The position numbers and the translations under genes were made by a program. Of a stretch of 64,000 nt of DNA, positions 1 to 10,799 are shown in pieces. The notes under the pieces are model-generated. The model saw nothing but the letters and a program-made list of their open reading frames with translations. It searched no databases and was not told where the DNA came from. Source of the stretch: Dromiciops gliroides (lineage: Eukaryota > Chordata > Mammalia > Microbiotheria > Microbiotheriidae); assembly GCF_019393635.1 (NCBI RefSeq), contig NC_057864.1, positions 79,859,882 through 79,923,881 on the forward strand, given 5' to 3'. How positions within the stretch are numbered: the first letter of the stretch is position 1; the number at the start of each line of letters is the position of its first letter.

Positions 1-28
1 TTAGACTCAGCTGGACCCTTCTGTGCTG
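1..28 (+). CDS. HMCN1: HMCN1 exon end (partial, left edge)
   Basis: The first 28 bases read LDSAGPFCA plus one base and are followed by a consensus donor, gtaagt, at 29-34. The single leftover G joins AT of the next exon to make Asp, so the phase fits the EGF exon at 622. This is probably the end of the exon before the first EGF module here, perhaps the tail of the nidogen G2F region. It is too short to identify by itself; the call rests on the splice site and the phase. Confidence 0.6.
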
Positions 29-621
29 GTAAGTGAAAAAACAAGTATAAATTTGTCTGGTAAACTTCTCCAGGATTGACTTCTAAGGACAGAATTGGAG
101 TGTTTACATAGAAAATGCTTTGGATGGAATGATGTAGTTGTCACAATTGTGATAGCAATAGCTTAGCCACCTACTTACCCAGCCTCAGAATTGCTAAACA
201 TTAAGAACAGGACAATGGGAATGAAGTTTAGAGCCAAGCCACCCCACCTGCCCATGTATCAGGAAACCACAAAGCAACCACAGATCAGGGCTTCCAAGCA
301 TCTGGGGAACAGGCTCTTGGAGAATGGGAGCTTTGATGCAGTACATTTGTTTTTCATTGAATAGTTGCTATAGATTTTAGACAATTGAATTGTATGTCTA
401 ATAGCTGTGAAAAGCATTTTGGGGGTTATGAGGAAAGACTTATTTTTAGTAAGTGCTTCTAGTACATATGTTTTAGGATGAGATTGACCAAATTTAAAAT
501 TGTTTTCCTCTTCAATAAGAAAGAATGAGTGTGGCTCACAACTTGAACAAGGCTTTGACCCTAAAGCACTTAAAGGTAAAATTTTTAAATGATGTTTAGA
601 TATGATTGTCTTTTCTTTCAG
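29..621 (+). other. HMCN1 intron, no recognised element
   Basis: 593 bases, AT-rich, between the left-edge exon and EGF module 1. I see no repeat or gene in it. Confidence 0.6.
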
Positions 622-741
622 ATGAAGATGAATGTGCAGCTCGAAATCCCTGTTCTCATAGCTGTCATAATGCTATGGGAACTTATTATTGTTCCTGCCC
701 CAAAGGCCTCACCATAGCTGCTGATGGAAGAACTTGTCAAG
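622..741 (+). CDS. HMCN1: HMCN1 exon: calcium-binding EGF module 1 of window
   Basis: A phase 1-1 exon of 120 bases follows a pyrimidine-rich acceptor ending ttctttcag and has a gtattt donor. It encodes DEDEC...RTCQ with six cysteines in EGF spacing. The N-terminal D-E-D-E is the calcium-binding motif. Between the third and fourth cysteines, C-x-N-x4-Y-x-C-x-C fits the Asp/Asn beta-hydroxylation consensus. It is residues 10-49 of the window product. In the family these modules stack as rigid calcium-stabilised rods in the matrix. The exon could be skipped without changing frame. Confidence 0.95.
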
Positions 742-888
742 GTATTTACCAAACTGCAACTATTAGGAACATTCTGACAATAACAAAGATTTTTCTCAAA
801 GTTACAAAAAAAGAATAAACATTCCAGCCCTTGCTTCTCCTCCAGTTCTGACAACTTTACCCCAAATTGATAATAATAGCTCATAAAT

Positions 889-1032
889 GGGGCAGCAAGG
901 TGGCCCAGTGGATAAAGCACCAGCCCTGGATTCAGGAGGACCTGAATTCAAATTTGACCTCAGAAACTTTACACTTAGTAGCTGTGTGACCCTGGGCAAG
1001 TCACTTAACCCTCATTGCTCCACAAAAAAAAA
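889..1032 (+). mobile_element. WSINE1-like SINE (type A)
   Basis: The head is gggcagcaaggtggc, with a gtggataaagcacc B-box-like segment, the CORE/MIR-like motif tagctgtgtgaccctgggcaag and an A-rich tail. It carries the type A bases (ttcaggagga, tcattgct). A target-site duplication of about 15 bases, aataatagctcataa, flanks it (about 872-886 and 1037-1051). Confidence 0.9.
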
Positions 1033-1200
1033 TAATAATAATAGCTCATAATTATTAACTCTTTCAGATTGACAAAACATTAGTGAGAGAGCAGGATACT
1101 AGATTTGGAATAACACACAGGGATGTTGACCCAAAAGTCTTGATGCAGTGTTAAACTTTAGTAACCTTTAATAAGCATAAAATTGGGACACCATGTGGGT

Positions 1201-1211
1201 GTCTCTCTCTT

Positions 1212-1253
<42 letters not shown>

Positions 1254-1255
1254 AC
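1201..1255 (+). repeat. (CT)n(CA)n microsatellite
   Basis: A tract of ct repeats changes directly to ca repeats. It is likely length-polymorphic. Confidence 0.9.
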
Positions 1256-1274
1256 CCTAAGCTGTAGCACTTAA

Positions 1275-1400
1275 TATTTGTGTTAGCTTGGGTAAATCAC
1301 TTGGCCTCTTCAGGGCCCAGTTTCATCTATAAAATGAGAGGGTTAAACAAGATAACCTCTGAGGTCCTTTATAACTCTAAATCCATGATGCTATAATACT
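1275..1400 (+). mobile_element. MIR-type SINE, 3' part
   Basis: Diverged MIR 3' half: gggtaaatcacttggcct, then tctataaaatgagagggtt and a ctaaatccatgatgctata tail. Confidence 0.5.
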
Positions 1401-1561
1401 CCTTTTCAGAGGAAACTGAGACTCTTTTCTACCAGGAGTTGAAATAAAGAAGAATATTGCTTCACACACTGCCTAAGGTTTTCTTTCTCTCAGGGTAGCT
1501 AGCCTTGCAGCTGATGAATTTAGCTCTACAGTAACTGCTACTTTAATCAGCCTCAGAGGCA

Positions 1562-1745
1562 ACACGGCTTAAAAATAGAGTGCTGGGCTTGGAGTCAGTA
1601 GGACCTGAGTTCAAGTCCCATCTCTGACACTTAGCATTTGTGTGACCATGGAAAAGTCACTTAACCTCTAAAGCCTCAGTTTCCTCATTTACAAAATGAG
1701 GAAGTTGGACTAGATGGCCTCTCAGGTTCATTCTAACTCTATATT
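1562..1745 (+). mobile_element. MIR SINE
   Basis: A nearly complete MIR: gcttggagtcagtaggacct, tgtgtgaccatggaaaagtc, cctcagtttcctcatttac, aaaatgaggaagttggac, in the expected order. Confidence 0.75.
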
Positions 1746-2118
1746 TAGGAGCCTAGAATTGCATTACTGGCAAACTGTGTCCACCAGCCTAAAACAGCAA
1801 CAAAATATTCTCTCCTCCAAAACACAGAGAAGAATCTAGTTTGATGACTGAAAGCAAAAAAGGAAAGAGCAAAGTTTTTATTCTACTTTCTGCCTAGGAA
1901 AGCACCCTTCTATATTCAAAAGGGAAAAATTAACTACCGTCTATAGTTCCACTCTCCACTTCTGGCCCACCAACCCCTGGCCCAAACAGGCTTATTTTCA
2001 ATGTTGAAACATTTTTCTTAAAAGCCATCCAGTAATTAGCTCATATCTCTCAACTTGAATAAATGTTATTAGCTTAAGTATTGAACTCACCCCAATTAAC
2101 TTAAACATGTTGTTGCAG

Positions 2119-2253
2119 ATATTGATGAATGTGCTTTGGGTGGATATAGCTGCCATGCTGGTCAGGAGTGTGACAATACCATTGGTTCCTATCGATGTGT
2201 AGTCAGATGTGGAATTGGCTTTAGGCGAACAACAGATGGACTGAGTTGTCAGG
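2119..2253 (+). CDS. HMCN1: HMCN1 exon: calcium-binding EGF module 2
   Basis: A phase 1-1 exon of 135 bases has an acceptor ending gttgcag and a gtatgt donor. It encodes DIDEC...LSCQ with six cysteines. D-I-D-E is the calcium-binding start, and C-D-N-x4-Y-R-C supplies the hydroxylation-type asparagine. The fourth-to-fifth cysteine loop is longer (RCVVRC) than the usual C-x-C, a feature also found in the module at 5663. It is residues 50-94 of the window product, adjacent to module 1 with no linker. Confidence 0.95.
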
Positions 2254-2531
2254 GTATGTATGAGAATGGAGACTAGAAACCAAAGAAACTCTTTCTAAAT
2301 ACCTTGAATTAGACAGGATTGACTCCACTTGTAATTTTAATGCCCCTAGGATTCCATAAACTCCCCCTATATGAGTAAGCAAGCTGCACCAATACAATCT
2401 TACTCTTTGCCATTTAAAGGGGAAGAAACCTACAGCAAAATGCAAATAGCATTTAGTCCATGCTACCTTTACCTGAATTATTTCCTCGAAACTGTAAAAT
2501 TTGTGAAAGGTGAAATTAAGAATACTGGTGA

Positions 2532-2683
2532 GGGGCAGCTAGGTGGCACAGTGGATAGGGCACCAGCCCTGGAGTCAGGAGTACCTGAGTTCAAATCCAG
2601 CCTCAGACACTTAACACTTACTAGCTGTGTGACCCTGGGCAAGTCACTTGACCCCAATTGCCTCACTAAAAAACAAACAAACA
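2532..2683 (+). mobile_element. WSINE1-like SINE (type B)
   Basis: A full-length copy with type B bases (gtcaggagta, cttaacac, ccaattgcctcac). A perfect 14-base target-site duplication, aagaatactggtga, lies at 2518-2531 and 2684-2697. Confidence 0.93.
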
Positions 2684-2744
2684 AAGAATACTGGTGAAAT
2701 GATTTTTACCACACTAATATAAAAGTACAAACTTTTTTTCCAGT

Positions 2745-3440
2745 TCATAAAGCATCTACTATGTTGTACAAGGTACAAAAGAAGCAGAAGACTTGGACCC
2801 AGGTGCTTCCAGTTTAGTCAGGGAGATGCGATGTCCATCCATAAAATAGGTAGAAATTAATGCAAGGCCAAATATAACCAAGTGCTAGCTTGCGTGGCAA
2901 AGATAATAAAATACTATAGAAATTTAGAGAAGTGGAAGTTAAGTTTCGTGGATGAGATAGAACTTGGAGACAGTATAAGACCAATTTCTCTTTGGAAAAT
3001 AATTTTGTAGACACAATTGGAGGGAAGAAGAATATCATGAGCACAGAGAAGAATAAGAGTGACTTGTACAAAAAAAAAATAGAAAATTCACCAATCAGAG
3101 CAGAGAGAGGGTACAGGTCATGTTGGAATCAGATACAAGGTAGAATAAAGAGGAATCAGATGATAAAATGCCCTGAATTATAGACTAATGAATTTGGACC
3201 TTTGATCCAGTAAACAACAATGAGCCATCGTCCCATCTTAATCAGAAAAATTACTTGATGAAAATGGTGTCATGGAAGATTAATCTGTCAATGATCATCC
3301 TGTGAGGTGATGTGATTCTGGAGCATGCTGTTAGAAGCAATAGTCATGAAACAGTGAGTGTGACAGCAATACAGTAGAGAGGAAGAGAGGAATCCATGAG
3401 AGATTATAGAAACTCTCCTTTTTCCCCACCATTACAATAT
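2745..3440 (-). mobile_element. L2-type LINE fragment, antisense
   Basis: It begins with the antisense 3'-end hallmark (cataaagcatctactatg) and continues with purine-rich blocks such as ggaatcagatacaaggtag and gaatttggacctttgatcc, as in other antisense L2 copies here. Divergence is high. Confidence 0.45.
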
Positions 3441-3767
3441 GTCAGTACCTTTCCAGAACTGCACTTGGTTTGTCAGAGAAATGTGAAATATTTGAACTAA
3501 ATAAGTATTGTAATTAGCATATTTCCTACATTTGTGTAATGATGGAATGGATTAGACAATACTTTGCCATGCTTGTCACTTACAATATCAATAAAATAAA
3601 ATAAAAAATAAACTTTTATCCAGTGCTCACAGTGTTGGGAACACTGTGCAGGTTTGGGTAAGATACCATCAAGTGTACTCCAAGAACTTCATGTCTCATT
3701 GGGAAAAAAGATAACATGGGTAGCCATAATACAGTTAGGGTTCTATTCTATGATAAATATGTTAAAG

Positions 3768-4134
3768 CAGGAATTCTTAACCTGAGGCTTGTGAACTTGT
3801 TTTTATGAATAGTTAATAATTGTATTTCAATATAATTAGTTGTTTTTATAATTCTATGTATTTTATTTTATGAATTTAAAAACGTTATTCAAAGAAGAGG
3901 TACACTGGCTTCACCAGACTGCCAAAGGAGGTCTACGATCCATACAAAATAATGTTAAGGGGGCAGCTAGGTGGCACAGTGGATAAAGCACTGGCCCTGG
4001 ATTCAGGAGGACCTGAGTTCAAATCTGAACTCAGACAGTTGACACTTTACTATCTGTGTGACCCTGGGCAAGTCACTTAACCCTCACCACCCCACAAAAA
4101 ATAAAAAATAAAAATAAAATGTTCAGAACTCTTG
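3768..4134. mobile_element. hAT-type non-autonomous DNA transposon, split by a SINE
   Basis: The left end is CAGGAATTCTTAACCTG and the inverted right end is CAAGAGTTCTGAACATT, so both termini start CA(G/A), as in hAT/MER5-like elements. The flanking 8-mers tgttaaag (3760-3767) and cattaaag (4135-4142) agree at 6 of 8 bases, as expected for an old hAT target duplication. A related copy lies near 25695. Confidence 0.65.
3959..4105 (+). mobile_element. WSINE1-like SINE (type A), inside the hAT-type element
   Basis: gggcagctaggtggcacag head, ttcaggaggacctgag, tgtgaccctgggcaagtc and an A-rich (aaaaaataaaa) tail. It sits just inside the right terminal repeat of the transposon, so it inserted later. 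Confidence 0.9.
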
Positions 4135-4612
4135 CATTAAAGGATGTTATATTAGGACCGAGAAGAATGATCTTTATCCATACAGAGGGAGTTAAAAACA
4201 GTAGTATTTTACAGAATCTCATCACCAAATCTCAACTCATTTGAGGGGGCTTTTAAAGGCTGGGTATGAATTCAACAGGTGGAGAGTTAAAAGAAGTGCA
4301 GTGTGAGCCAAGGGCACAGAGTGTGATCCAGGTAAAGGAAGTAAATTGGCAGGATTTGTTAACTAAGTGCATAAGAGAAGCAAGAAAGCAGGAAGTCTCA
4401 ACGGTACAAAATGGGAAACTGGGTAATTAGTAGTGGTACAGCCAGATATAATAGTTCCTATTAGAATAACATTAGATTGGTTTTGAGGAAGGTCTACAAA
4501 TAGATTATTATAAGTACAAATCATTGAACCGGGATGTGAAATACTAAATATTTAACGTAAATTTACCCAAGTCATAACTGCTTATTCTTAATGGTTTGTT
4601 TTTTCTTGATAG

Positions 4613-4726
4613 ATATTAATGAATGTCAAGAATCTAATTCCTGTCACCAGCGCTGTTTCAATACCATAGGAAGTTTCCACTGTGGATGTGAACCTGGTTA
4701 TCAACTTAAAGGCAGAAAATGCATGG
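4613..4726 (+). CDS. HMCN1: HMCN1 exon: calcium-binding EGF module 3
   Basis: A phase 1-1 exon of 114 bases, the shortest complete EGF exon here, has a T-rich acceptor ending cttgatag and a gtagga donor. It encodes DINEC...RKCM with six cysteines in the compact C-x-C form (HCGC). D-I-N-E is a good calcium-binding start, and C-F-N-x4-F-x-C-x-C fits the hydroxylation consensus. It is residues 95-132 of the window product. The donor departs from consensus at +5/+6 but keeps GT and phase. Confidence 0.95.
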
Positions 4727-4854
4727 GTAGGAAATAGATTTGAATTTCACGTCCACAACTTTTTTGTAACTTTATAATATAGCCTGAACAATTTCAGATA
4801 CTACTTCTCATACCAGATTTATATTCAGGACATCTAATATACACAAGCATCAGA

Positions 4855-4972
4855 CAGACACAATGGATAGAGAACCAGCTTAGGAGCTAGGAATACTTGG
4901 GTTTAAGCCCTGCCTCTGACATACACTAGCTATGTGACCCTGGGTGAGTCATTTAATCTCTAGGATCACCAC
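4855..4972 (+). mobile_element. MIR-like SINE, diverged
   Basis: acaatggatagagaacc, gggtttaagccctgcctct and tagctatgtgaccctgggtg in SINE order; older than the WSINE copies. Confidence 0.55.
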
Positions 4973-5640
4973 ACAACTTTCTAATACTGTAAATTGATAA
5001 GCAAGTACCCATCTACATTAGCTGAGAATTTCCTCACTGGCAATTTCCCATAAAAATGAAATCATGATCTATACCAAAAACATATGTGTGTGTGTGTGCG
5101 TGTGTGTGTATGTATAATATTCAAGTAGTCATTTCAGAAACATTATGAAGGCAAGTGCTACATGACATATTTTCATTATTTTTACTTTCCTATTACTTAA
5201 CCATCTTTTTTCAGTCTTTTTTACCTCCATGTTCTACACTTTCTCATTGCAATATCATTACTGTGGTATATTTGGTGGATTCTTAAGAAGAGTTGCAGCA
5301 TCGAGGTATATAAATCACATATCATTTGAAATTAAATAAGGATTAAATAAATTCATAGTATGTCTTAAACCTATCTATGTATATGGGCATTTATGGTAAT
5401 CATACTTGATGTTTGTATGTTTCTGCATTTGTTCCAAATCAATGTATGTGAAATTATTTGATTTTTGGTCTCAATTCTGAGGTTGAAATGAGTCTTATGA
5501 ACAATAAGGTTCACAGGTAGAAATAAGTCCTATGAGCAATGACGTTCATAGATTGAGGTTCATATTGGTTTAAATGGTGGTGTCGTTTTTGAAAACCCAT
5601 GCTGCTTCCATAGAGGAAAGAATGTCATACTCAATGTGAA
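4973..5640 (+). other. Intronic sequence with a (TG)n tract
   Basis: AT-rich intron with a short interrupted tg repeat at about 5086-5112. Nothing else recognised. Confidence 0.5.
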
Positions 5641-5662
5641 TTATTTCCCCTCTTTTATTAAG

Positions 5663-5788
5663 ATGTGAATGAGTGCAGACAGAATGTTTGCAGACCAGAT
5701 CAACATTGCAAAAATACACGCGGTGGCTATAAGTGCATTGATCTTTGTCCAAATGGAATGACCAAAGCTGAAAATGGAACTTGCATCG
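5663..5788 (+). CDS. HMCN1: HMCN1 exon: calcium-binding EGF module 4
   Basis: A phase 1-1 exon of 126 bases has an acceptor ending ttattaag and a gtaggt donor. It encodes DVNEC...GTCI with six cysteines. It contains the sequon N-G-T near its end, a possible N-glycosylation site next to the last cysteine. The fourth-to-fifth cysteine spacing is wide (KCIDLC), as in module 2. It is residues 133-174 of the window product. The next intron, 6157 bases, is the longest here and hosts the RTE LINE relic. Confidence 0.95.
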
Positions 5789-6179
5789 GTAGGTATATGA
5801 GCATTTCTATAGTCAAGATCAGTCTCAGAAGGTTTATCATCACCACGCCAAGTAAACCATTTAGTTTTTTAAAAATATTTAGCAGATTTAATCTCAGAAG
5901 TAAATAATCCCTTAATTTTTCATCTATTAGTAAAGGTACTTTCATTTGTCAGACCTCCTCCTAACATGGCATAACAAGAAGATTTTGAGATTCTATTAAC
6001 AAGAGTTGAAAGAAATTCAGATCTTTAGCAGTTTTTCAATGAGTGTAAAACATGGAAAAACTTCTATTTTTATCCCCAGTTATGGTCAAAGAACAGAGAT
6101 AAAGAGGATTATTTTTTCACTGTATGAATATCTATAATTCATGGCAGATTATAAATGCCCCAAAAGATACAAATTAAAT

Positions 6180-6590
6180 TGTACATCATTTCATAGGAGG
6201 GAGAAATTATACCCAGTTAGAAGGGATTAGGAAAAGCTTCAAAGAAGTGGTGACATTTGAACTGAGTCCCAAATCAAGAGTTGGATATTTATAAGTATAG
6301 ATGAATTATAAGCATTGAAGGGAGGACATTACAAGCAGAAGGGAACAATATTAACAAAGGAAGAGAAGTGAGAAAGTACAGTGTAGTCTAGTTTGCCTGG
6401 AGTGTAAGGTATTCTTTGGAGAATAATATGAAATAAGGACAGGAGTATCTCAGACCATAATACAGAGAGCCTTTAACTTGAATGAGAGGTTATAAGGAAT
6501 TTGAACTTAATGTGTTAAGTGATGGGGAACCATTGGAGGTTCTGAGTAGAATAATTTATCAAAGCTATGCTTAGGTGAGAATAATTTGGC
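6180..6590 (-). mobile_element. L2-type LINE fragment, antisense
   Basis: Antisense L2 blocks in order: tgacatttgaactgagtccc, acattacaagcagaaggg, agtctagtttgcctggagtg and gatggggaaccattggagg. Confidence 0.55.
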
Positions 6591-6599
6591 AGCATCCTA

Positions 6600-7370
6600 C
6601 TCCAATACCTCATTGTAGTAAAGAGGTAAGCCTGGGTTCTTAAAGGCAATGCCAGCACAGTTCAAATGCTTAATGGTTCTATCAACCTAGGAAGGTTTCA
6701 AGTATCATCCCAGGAACATAATAAATCTGCTTCCTGAGAAACAGCCTAGCTAAGTAACTATGGAGATGTTACTACCTAATGGGAAAACAAGATGATAAAA
6801 CATTCCCTCCCCACAAGAAGCTTACATCTCTATTAGAGGAAACATTTACATATACGAAATAAATGCATCATAATTGGGGGAGGAGCAGCTGGAGTATCTG
6901 GATGCATCTTTAACATTCTTCAACTACCGACCATTACTAATATGTAGGCCACTTAGTTTTGAATTCTTTGGTCATGGCAAATCAACGAAACAAAGAAAAA
7001 TATGGAATAACCCTCAATCCTATGTGCCTCTTTTTTCTACAATGATAGTGAGAAACTCACAGAATAGAGGACAAATGGTTCAAAAAAGTTAGTTTTTGGA
7101 CTATTTATCAGTTTTAATTTAGCTGTTGCTACTCAAAATTTAAAATTCTTAACTAATGACTAATGAATATCCATTCAGACTGGAGGAATTAATGATATAA
7201 ATCTCAACATTCTTGAGGTAAATAAAACCAGAAGAATGAAGAAAGTTATAAATAAATGGGAATATGACTCAAGGTTTCTCTTTACAGAAGCAAAGAAAGT
7301 ATGTAGAAAGTTTGTTTTTATCATGTTTTCAAAGGCAGTAAGAAACAAATTAAGAGACACTGAATCATTT
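6600..7370 (+). other. Intronic sequence, no clear element
   Basis: AT-rich; short open frames only. It may include the decayed 5' part of the RTE element that follows, but I cannot align it. Confidence 0.4.
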
Positions 7371-7663
7371 TTTTACTTTAATGCTCATTATATGCATTCA
7401 CAAAGAGTATACCCTAAAGATAATTGTGATCTTTGCATTGAAATCTGTTGCAAAAGATGAAGAGGCAAAGAAATTATATGAAGAATATGATAATACCCTC
7501 CAGATTAAATCAATATCTACTTTGATACTTAGTCACTTTAATACAAAGATGGGAATAGTCTAAGATGGTAAAAAGGTAATTTGGAAAACATTAATAAGCA
7601 ATTAGTGATGATAAGTCAGATTTGTAAACTGTACAGAAGCTTCGTGATTATATAGTATGAATG

Positions 7664-7715
7664 CTTTCTGTGAGAAAAGAACCAGAAGACTTTCTGTGAG
7701 GAAAGAACCAGAAAA
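7664..7715 (+). repeat. 26-base tandem duplication
   Basis: Two adjacent 26-base units starting ctttctgtgag differ at two positions. They lie within the RTE relic. Confidence 0.8.
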
Positions 7716-7794
7716 GAACCCAGACAATTCAATCATCAGAAAATATCACAAAAAATGAAATAAACTATTTTAACAGACAGACTACAACATGTTA

Positions 7795-7972
7795 GATACA
7801 ATGTAGTACACTGGGTTCGTAGTCAGAGACCGTGGTTTGAATTGTGGCTCTGCCACTGTGATCTTGGACAAATCACCTAACCTCACTAGAACTTATTTTC
7901 ATCATCTGTAAAATAAGGATATTGGACTACATGACCCCTGAGGCCCATTCCATCTCTAAGTCTATGATACTA
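7795..7972 (+). mobile_element. MIR SINE
   Basis: MIR order is retained: tagtcagagaccgtggtttg, ctctgccactgtgatcttgg, catctgtaaaataaggat and a ctctaagtctatgatac tail. Confidence 0.65.
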
Positions 7973-9414
7973 AAAGTATAAATAGTGAGAATCATTCCTG
8001 AGTCAGCTTTCCCTATAAATCAGACCACTGATTTGTTAGAAAAAATAGGCCAAAATTAGTACAAAGCTTAAAAGAATAAAAATAAGAAGATACAGTGGTC
8101 AATTAAAACCACCCCAACTTATTTTTACCTGTTATTGGTGCTCCCAAATGGGCTATGTCAAAAAAAGAACATATGAACATATTTTATCATAGTTTCTGAC
8201 AGAAGTATAAATAATGTATAAAAATTGCAATGACAAAGCAAAGGAGCCCAAAAAAGTACCTTCAGCAGTAAATATTGGATTTACATGCCTAGACAAATCT
8301 ATGGCAGCCAAAGGCAATAGTCATTTGTAAACTCATAGAAAGGGTGGTAGAAGATTGTGAGCAGTTTTATCTCATGTAACAGGGAGAAACAATGTAGGTA
8401 GGGTAAAGCAGTTTAATGAAAACTTGGCAAAAGACTTAAACTAAGCTAAGTTCTCCCAAGGGCATTTAAAGATGAAGCTAGAAGAGGCATAACAAGTAGA
8501 TGAAAGATGGAAAAGATTTACAAAGACTTTTTATAAATTTTATAAATCTTCTTGCTTTCATAGACAGTCAACCCCACACTGGGAATGAAGCATTTTAGTT
8601 CTGAATGTGCTTATAAACATGGTAGAAATGGTAGAACATAGGAAAAGCAGCTGGACTAGACCTATTAAACTATGACTCCTTGCTGGAGTTAACACAGTTG
8701 TATGGGAATTCAGGGATAAATTCAGAAGGTATATGAAGTAGGAAAAGATACCAAAAGTATGGAAAAATACCTCGGATCTCATTAATATGACCAAAATGAC
8801 TAAGAGAATATCAACAATTAACCAGTATGCCTACTTTCCCATCCATGTAAAGAGTTTATAAAAATAATCTATACACATTAAGTGCATCCTCGTTGAGAGC
8901 ATGCTCATAAAATAGTCAATATTCAATTTCACAAACAATACTCCACATCTGACCTCATCTTTATTATTATACAATTGACTGAAAGATGTATAGAATATGA
9001 GATCTTATTGTGCTTACTATTTGACAATTACAAAAAAAAAAAAATTTTATCAGTAAAGCAAAATTCTACCGTACAGGGTCTTATCTAACAAGGTATCTCC
9101 AAGGCATATATGAAAACTATACAAGATTTCTTGAAAGCTGTAACATCAGTAACCCTATTTAGTGATCCTCTGGTCACTATTACCAGGGGAAGCATAGACA
9201 TAAAACAGGGAGAACTATGATCACCAGAGGAGTTGACCATTGTTATACAGGAGATCAGCACGAAGTCCAAGGTGAAGAGGGTTATAGACAATGAGGTCAA
9301 CTAGATGCTTTTGTTTATAGATGACACCATGACATCTACATACCCCAGTTGCTAAGTGTTTTCCCTCCCCCGATTACTATATATTTAATTTACATGTGTA
9401 AATGTAATATATAT

Positions 9415-9515
9415 ATAAGCTTCTTGAGGGCAGGGAGTGTTTTATTGTTGTCTTTGTTTCGTATCTAGAACATAATAGGAATTAATAAACGGTTCTTGAT
9501 TGATTAATAAATCAA
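9415..9515 (+). mobile_element. L2 3' end
   Basis: taagcttcttgagggcaggg, then ttcgtatctagaacataa and aattaataaacggttcttg, the typical L2 3' terminus. Confidence 0.65.
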
Positions 9516-10039
9516 AACCCTGAACACTGCAGCATCTTTTGGATGAAATCTGTAACTACTCAAGACAATGACCTAGCAATCACGCTACTTACCTCCTGAT
9601 ATAAGGTCATGGATTCAGGGTACAGAATGAGATGTATATGTTTTAGCTATGGCCAGGGCATAAATGTGTTTTGCTTAACCATGTGTATTTATTCTGAGTT
9701 TTGTTTTTCTTTTTTTTTACAATAAGGAGGAAGTTGAAAGGAGATGAAATAGATTTTCATTAAAAATAAATGGATAAAAATGCCTATTGTCCAGACTATA
9801 ACATGAAGTTAAATGGAGAGCCTATAGAGGTCTTCTATCACAGACCAAAAATGAACAATGAATTGAGTCTAGAATTGAACATAGGAGTAAAGCAGGCTAG
9901 ATTGCATTTGGAGAATTGCAGGGTTCATTTAATGGCATCAAACGTCAATTTGAAACAAAGTGCCAATGTGCTACTAGCATTGTATGGCCATGAGTCATGG
10001 AACACTAGAGTCTTCCAAGTCATTAAAATGAGTATGACT

Positions 10040-10186
10040 GGGGCAGCTAGGTGGTGCAGTAGATGGAGCACCGGCTCTGGAGTCAGGAGTACCTGAGTTC
10101 AAATCCGGCCTCAGACACTTAACACTTACTAGCTGTGTGACCTTGTCCAAGTCTCTTAACCCCAATTGCCTCACTTAAAAAAAAAA
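10040..10186 (+). mobile_element. WSINE1-like SINE (type B)
   Basis: A full-length type B copy with A-rich tail. A perfect 18-base target-site duplication, attaaaatgagtatgact, lies at 10022-10039 and 10187-10204, within the RTE relic. Confidence 0.95.
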
Positions 10187-10295
10187 ATTAAAATGAGTAT
10201 GACTTAGAGGGCAATTCAAACGTTCAGTGGTGCATAAAAGCAGGCTACAACATATCACTTCCATAATGTTAAATGGAGCTATAAAGTCCACACAT

Positions 10296-10428
10296 ATTAC
10301 AGATAAGGAAACTATAGCACGGAGAGGTTAACTTAATTGTCCAGTGTCATGTAGCTAGTGAGTATCTCAGACAGCATTTGAGCCTAGATCCTCCTGAATC
10401 CAAGTCCAGCATTTTATCTACCCTTCCT
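10296..10428 (-). mobile_element. MIR SINE, antisense
   Basis: agataaggaaactatagcac, tgtcatgtagctagtgag and tttgagcctagatcctcctg, an antisense MIR core. Confidence 0.65.
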
Positions 10429-10799
10429 TTTTCACGTAGGGAACTACAAAGAAGAATAAAAATAAGAAATGTCATCAAAGGCATGTATGATCAAAAAAGA
10501 TAGTTTATTCATGTGATGAGTGACAGAGAGCCAATAAACAGCCTATGTGCTCCTCTCAATGTGAAGAGGAAGTAAAGAAGGCCCACCAGCATGTTGAGTG
10601 GACCTCCTTATGTAAAATTCATGGGAAAACATAGACAAGTAACAAAGAATGGGGAAATAAATTTTTGGTTTTTTTAAAAAGCTAAAAACAAAAACAAAAC
10701 AAATGATGGGGAGAAATCCACATCAATGAGAGCAGATCCATTTTAGTACATATTTGAGTATATGATGGATTGGAGAAGTAAGAAATTGAAGACCAAAAC

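Larger units (their letters stand above)
3615..4360 (-). mobile_element. L2-type LINE fragment, antisense, interrupted
   Basis: Left part 3615-3759 (ccagtgctcacagtgttggg, then aagaacttcatgtctcattg). Right part 4143-4360 (tgaattcaacaggtggagag and aagggcacagagtgtgatcc). The middle is occupied by the hAT-like element and its SINE. Confidence 0.45.
7381..10650 (+). mobile_element. Decayed RTE/BovB-type LINE (endonuclease and reverse transcriptase relic)
   Basis: Several broken frames in the right order resemble RTE LINE protein. At 7450-7560 DEEAKKLYEEYD... followed by LSHFNTKMG corresponds to the endonuclease GDFNAKxG region. At 8650-8880 a KAAGLD-like segment and IPKVWKNTSDLI correspond to the start of the RT domain. 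At 9270-9335 LFIDDTM stands where (F)ADD is expected. At 9770-10015 MKLNGEPIEV...LLALYGHESWNT is the post-RT region, and at 10440-10620 RIKIRNVIKGMYDQ... is the C-terminal region. Stops and frameshifts make it non-functional. It is interrupted by a MIR (7795), an L2 end (9415), a WSINE (10040) and another MIR (10296). Family assignment is by protein pattern only. Confidence 0.7.

Noticed and set aside
889-1032. tRNA genes suggested by A/B-box-like segments
   Set aside because: These belong to SINE heads; no cloverleaf with an acceptor stem is present.
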